Shown piece by piece: positions 62,134-64,000 of a DNA stretch of 64,000 nucleotides; within the stretch, counting starts at the first letter, position 1, and every line of letters starts with the position of its first letter. This DNA is from an uncultured Bacteroides sp. (lineage in GTDB: Bacteria > Bacteroidota > Bacteroidia > Bacteroidales > Bacteroidaceae), in assembly GCA_900551445.1 (NCBI GenBank), contig URWA01000001.1, positions 131,634 through 195,633 of the forward strand. Reading direction: 5' to 3'. Position numbers and translations under genes: made by a program. The notes below the pieces were generated by a model. The model had not been told where the DNA came from, ran no database searches, and was given only the letters and a program-made list of their open reading frames with translations.

Positions 62134-63843
62134 ATGAAACATTTTGGAAAAATGATTTTAGGTGCTTGCACCGTATTAACTTTAACCTGTTCACCGGCTC
62201 AAATGCTTGCACAGAGCCTTTCCCCTTCCACTCAATGGGAATGGAACAAAGGTACCATCGTCATCAAAACTCCTGAACGTCCGGCCGGACAAGAATGTGT
62301 GCTCGGACTGACTGTCCCGAAAATGAATGTAGTCCGCGTAGGTTTCGTAGGACTGGGTATGCGTGGTCCGGGAGCTGTAGAACGCTTTACACATATTGCC
62401 GGTACCAAAATCGTAGCTTTGTGTGATTACGAAAAAGACCGGGCTGAAAGATGTCAGGGCTATTTGCAAAAGGCTTGCCTGCCCGAAGCTGCCATCTACT
62501 CTGGTGCAGAAGGCTACAAAGCACTCTGCGAACGCGATGACATCGACTTAGTGTACATTGCAGCCGACTGGGACCACCACTTCCCTATTGCCAAATATGC
62601 CATGGAACATGGTAAGAACGTAGCCATTGAAGTACCGTCTGCCATGAACCTGGAACAGTGCTGGGAACTCATCAACTTGTCAGAAAAGAACCGCAAGCAC
62701 TGCATGATTCTGGAAAACTGCTGCTATGACTGGTTCGAAATGAATACCCTGAACATGGCACAGCAGGGTGTGTTCGGTGAAGTCATCCGTGCACAAGGAG
62801 CTTACATCCACAACTTGGATGATTTCTGGCCTTATTACTGGAAAAATGGAAAAGAAGATAAACTGGGATGGCGTCTGCGTTACAACAAAGAAAACCGCGG
62901 TGATGTATATGCCACTCACGGACTTGGCCCTGTGGCTCAAGCACTCGATATTCACCGTGGCGACCGTATGACTACACTGGTAGCTATGGATACCAAATCC
63001 GTACACGGTAAGGCATTGGTAGAAAAAGCAACCGGTGAACCTTGCGAAGAATTCCGCAACGGTGACCACACCACTACCCTGATCCGTACTGCCAACGGAA
63101 AGGTCATCGAAATCCAGCACGATGTGATGAACCCGCAACCCTATAACCGTTTGTATCAGCTGACCGGAACAAAAGGTTTTGCCAACAAGTATCCGATTGA
63201 AGGCTATGCTGTAGATGCTGCCCAAATGAAGGCTTCTGGCGTACAGCCGAAGGTAGACAACCTGAGCTCTCACTCTTTCCTTCCGGAAAAAGAAATGCAG
63301 GCTTTGGTCGACAAATACCAGCACCCGATTCTGAAGAAATACGGTGAAATGGCTAAGGAAGTAGGTGGACACGGTGGTATGGACTTTATCATGGACAGCC
63401 GTCTGGTGTACTGTCTGCAGAATGGACTGCCATTGGATATGGATGTATATGACTTGGCTGAATGGTGCTCACTGGCAGAACTGGGAGCCATCTCCATGGA
63501 CAACGGCTGTGCAGCTGTTGCATTCCCAGACTTTACTCGTGGACACTGGAACGATGTAAAAGGATTCCACCATGCATTTGCTACTCCGGAAGAAGAAGCA
63601 GCTACCGAACTGACTGCTGAAACTGCTACTCTTGCCCTCAAAGCTCAAGGCATGAAGGAATGGTTGGCTAAGTCAAAGAAAGCCGATGTGAAGAAAGAAG
63701 AAGTAGAAGCACATATCCAGCAGCTTTCCGCTCAACTGGAGACCGTACAGAAAAAAGCCAATGCTACTGAAAGCAAGGAACTGAAAGAAGCCGTAAAACA
63801 AGCTGAAAAGATGTTGAAACAGGCTCAGAAACTGCTGAAATAA
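62134..63843 (+). CDS. GH109-like alpha-N-acetylgalactosaminidase with C-terminal coiled coil
   Basis: A 569-residue Gfo/Idh/MocA-fold protein. A signal peptide (LGACTVLTLTCSPAQMLAQ) leads to a NAD-binding domain with RVGFVGLGMRGPGAVERF. VAIEVPSAMNLEQCWEL, HCMILENCCYDWFEMNTL and DVYATHGLGPVAQALDIHRGDR match GH109 alpha-N-acetylgalactosaminidases, which use NAD+ to cleave alpha-GalNAc. Beyond about residue 480 the sequence is a charged helical tail (KKEEVEAHIQQLSAQLETVQ) predicted to be a coiled coil; GH109 enzymes I know of end near 450-480. Confidence 0.87.
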   Translation: MKHFGKMILGACTVLTLTCSPAQMLAQSLSPSTQWEWNKGTIVIKTPERPAGQECVLGLTVPKMNVVRVGFVGLGMRGPGAVERFTHIAGTKIVALCDYEKDRAERCQGYLQKACLPEAAIYSGAEGYKALCERDDIDLVYIAADWDHHFPIAKYAMEHGKNVAIEVPSAMNLEQCWELINLSEKNRKHCMILENCCYDWFEMNTLNMAQQGVFGEVIRAQGAYIHNLDDFWPYYWKNGKEDKLGWRLRYNKENRGDVYATHGLGPVAQALDIHRGDRMTTLVAMDTKSVHGKALVEKATGEPCEEFRNGDHTTTLIRTANGKVIEIQHDVMNPQPYNRLYQLTGTKGFANKYPIEGYAVDAAQMKASGVQPKVDNLSSHSFLPEKEMQALVDKYQHPILKKYGEMAKEVGGHGGMDFIMDSRLVYCLQNGLPLDMDVYDLAEWCSLAELGAISMDNGCAAVAFPDFTRGHWNDVKGFHHAFATPEEEAATELTAETATLALKAQGMKEWLAKSKKADVKKEEVEAHIQQLSAQLETVQKKANATESKELKEAVKQAEKMLKQAQKLLK

Positions 63844-63876
63844 CTAAGGTATTAGTCTTCCATACAATTCACAAAG

Positions 63877-63910
63877 AAAGGCTGTCTTCAAATCCCTGAA
63901 GACAGCCTTT
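63877..63910. terminator. Bidirectional terminator after the GH109-like gene
   Basis: AAAGGCTGTCTTCA (63877-63890) and TGAAGACAGCCTTT (63897-63910) form a perfect 14-bp stem with a 6-nt loop. Confidence 0.9.
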
Positions 63911-63930
63911 TATCTTTTTACGACCATTGG

Positions 63931-64000
63931 TCATTTTCTTTTCCGCCGTATGGTTTTCCGAATCGTACCCGACACACTCAATACCGGCAGATAGATAAAG
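63931..64000 (-). CDS. Probable C-terminal end of an unknown protein
   Basis: On the minus strand the frame that ends at TGA (63931-63933) reads FIYLPVLSVSGTIRKTIRRK before its last two codons; it runs off the window edge. A hydrophobic end followed by a basic tail suggests a membrane protein, but 22 codons are too few to name it. The terminator at 63877-63910 lies at the right distance to end it. Confidence 0.45.
   Translation of the reverse strand, partial: FIYLPVLSVSGTIRKTIRRKRK

Overview
This window looks like a chromosomal segment from a gut Bacteroidaceae bacterium, most like Bacteroides or Phocaeicola. The evidence is Bacteroidota-type promoters (TTTG, about 19 nt, TAnnTTTG) in front of many genes, a SusC/SusD pair with GH20 and GH84 enzymes, an Rnf operon headed by an RseC-like gene, a TPR-containing LytS-type kinase, and a GH109-type enzyme. 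The species cannot be named from the sequence alone. No phage, conjugative element, IS transposase, rRNA operon or CRISPR array is visible. Most of the window is core metabolism with short accessory stretches.

Layout. 1-5.1 kb: the end of a purF-like gene, an AAA_14-type ATPase whose Walker B glutamate is replaced by glutamine, and a large pyruvate:ferredoxin oxidoreductase. 5.2-10.3 kb: a small phosphodiesterase, then on the minus strand a TPR/LytS sensor kinase, its LytTR regulator and a DUF5723 outer-membrane protein. 10.5-16.9 kb: a menaquinone operon (hotdog thioesterase, menF, menD, menB, menC, menE). 16.9-21.3 kb: a sodium/proton antiporter, a GNAT gene whose 3' end runs into a nested inverted repeat, a non-coding stretch with a 22-bp-period palindrome array and a possible small RNA, and galE. 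21.5-27.2 kb: rseC-rnfBCDGEA on the minus strand. 27.3-31.3 kb: threonine dehydratase, an ECF sigma factor and lepA. 31.4-35.4 kb: lemA, a TPM protein, aroC and an M20 peptidase. 35.6-41.4 kb: tRNA-Trp, a five-gene minus-strand cluster (dsbD, L-cysteine desulfidase/serine dehydratase-like, AlbA_2 protein, unknown, DNA glycosylase) and tRNA-Ser. 41.6-51.7 kb: a small polysaccharide utilisation locus (GH20, GH84, SusD, SusC). 51.9-55.5 kb: a second 22-bp-period palindrome array, a nitroreductase and a secreted amidase/golvesin-domain protein. 55.6-61.8 kb: the branched-chain amino acid operon ilvD-ilvB-ilvN-thioesterase-ilvC, with a leader peptide and attenuator. 62-64 kb: a GH109-like enzyme and the end of a minus-strand gene.

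How the genes fit together. PFOR produces reduced ferredoxin and Rnf spends it to drive an ion gradient and make NADH. The men cluster supplies menaquinone and aroC supplies its chorismate precursor. GH20, GH84 and the GH109-like enzyme all point to N-acetylhexosamines of host glycans such as mucin as substrates.

The most unusual signals are non-coding. Two arrays share an exact 22-bp period. The one at 51902-52027 has six units of AAACG-N6-CGTTT with variable cores, enclosed in an outer inverted repeat. The one at 19785-19860 has four units built on CACG-N2-CGTG. The ilv leader is a complete ribosome-stalling attenuator readable base by base.
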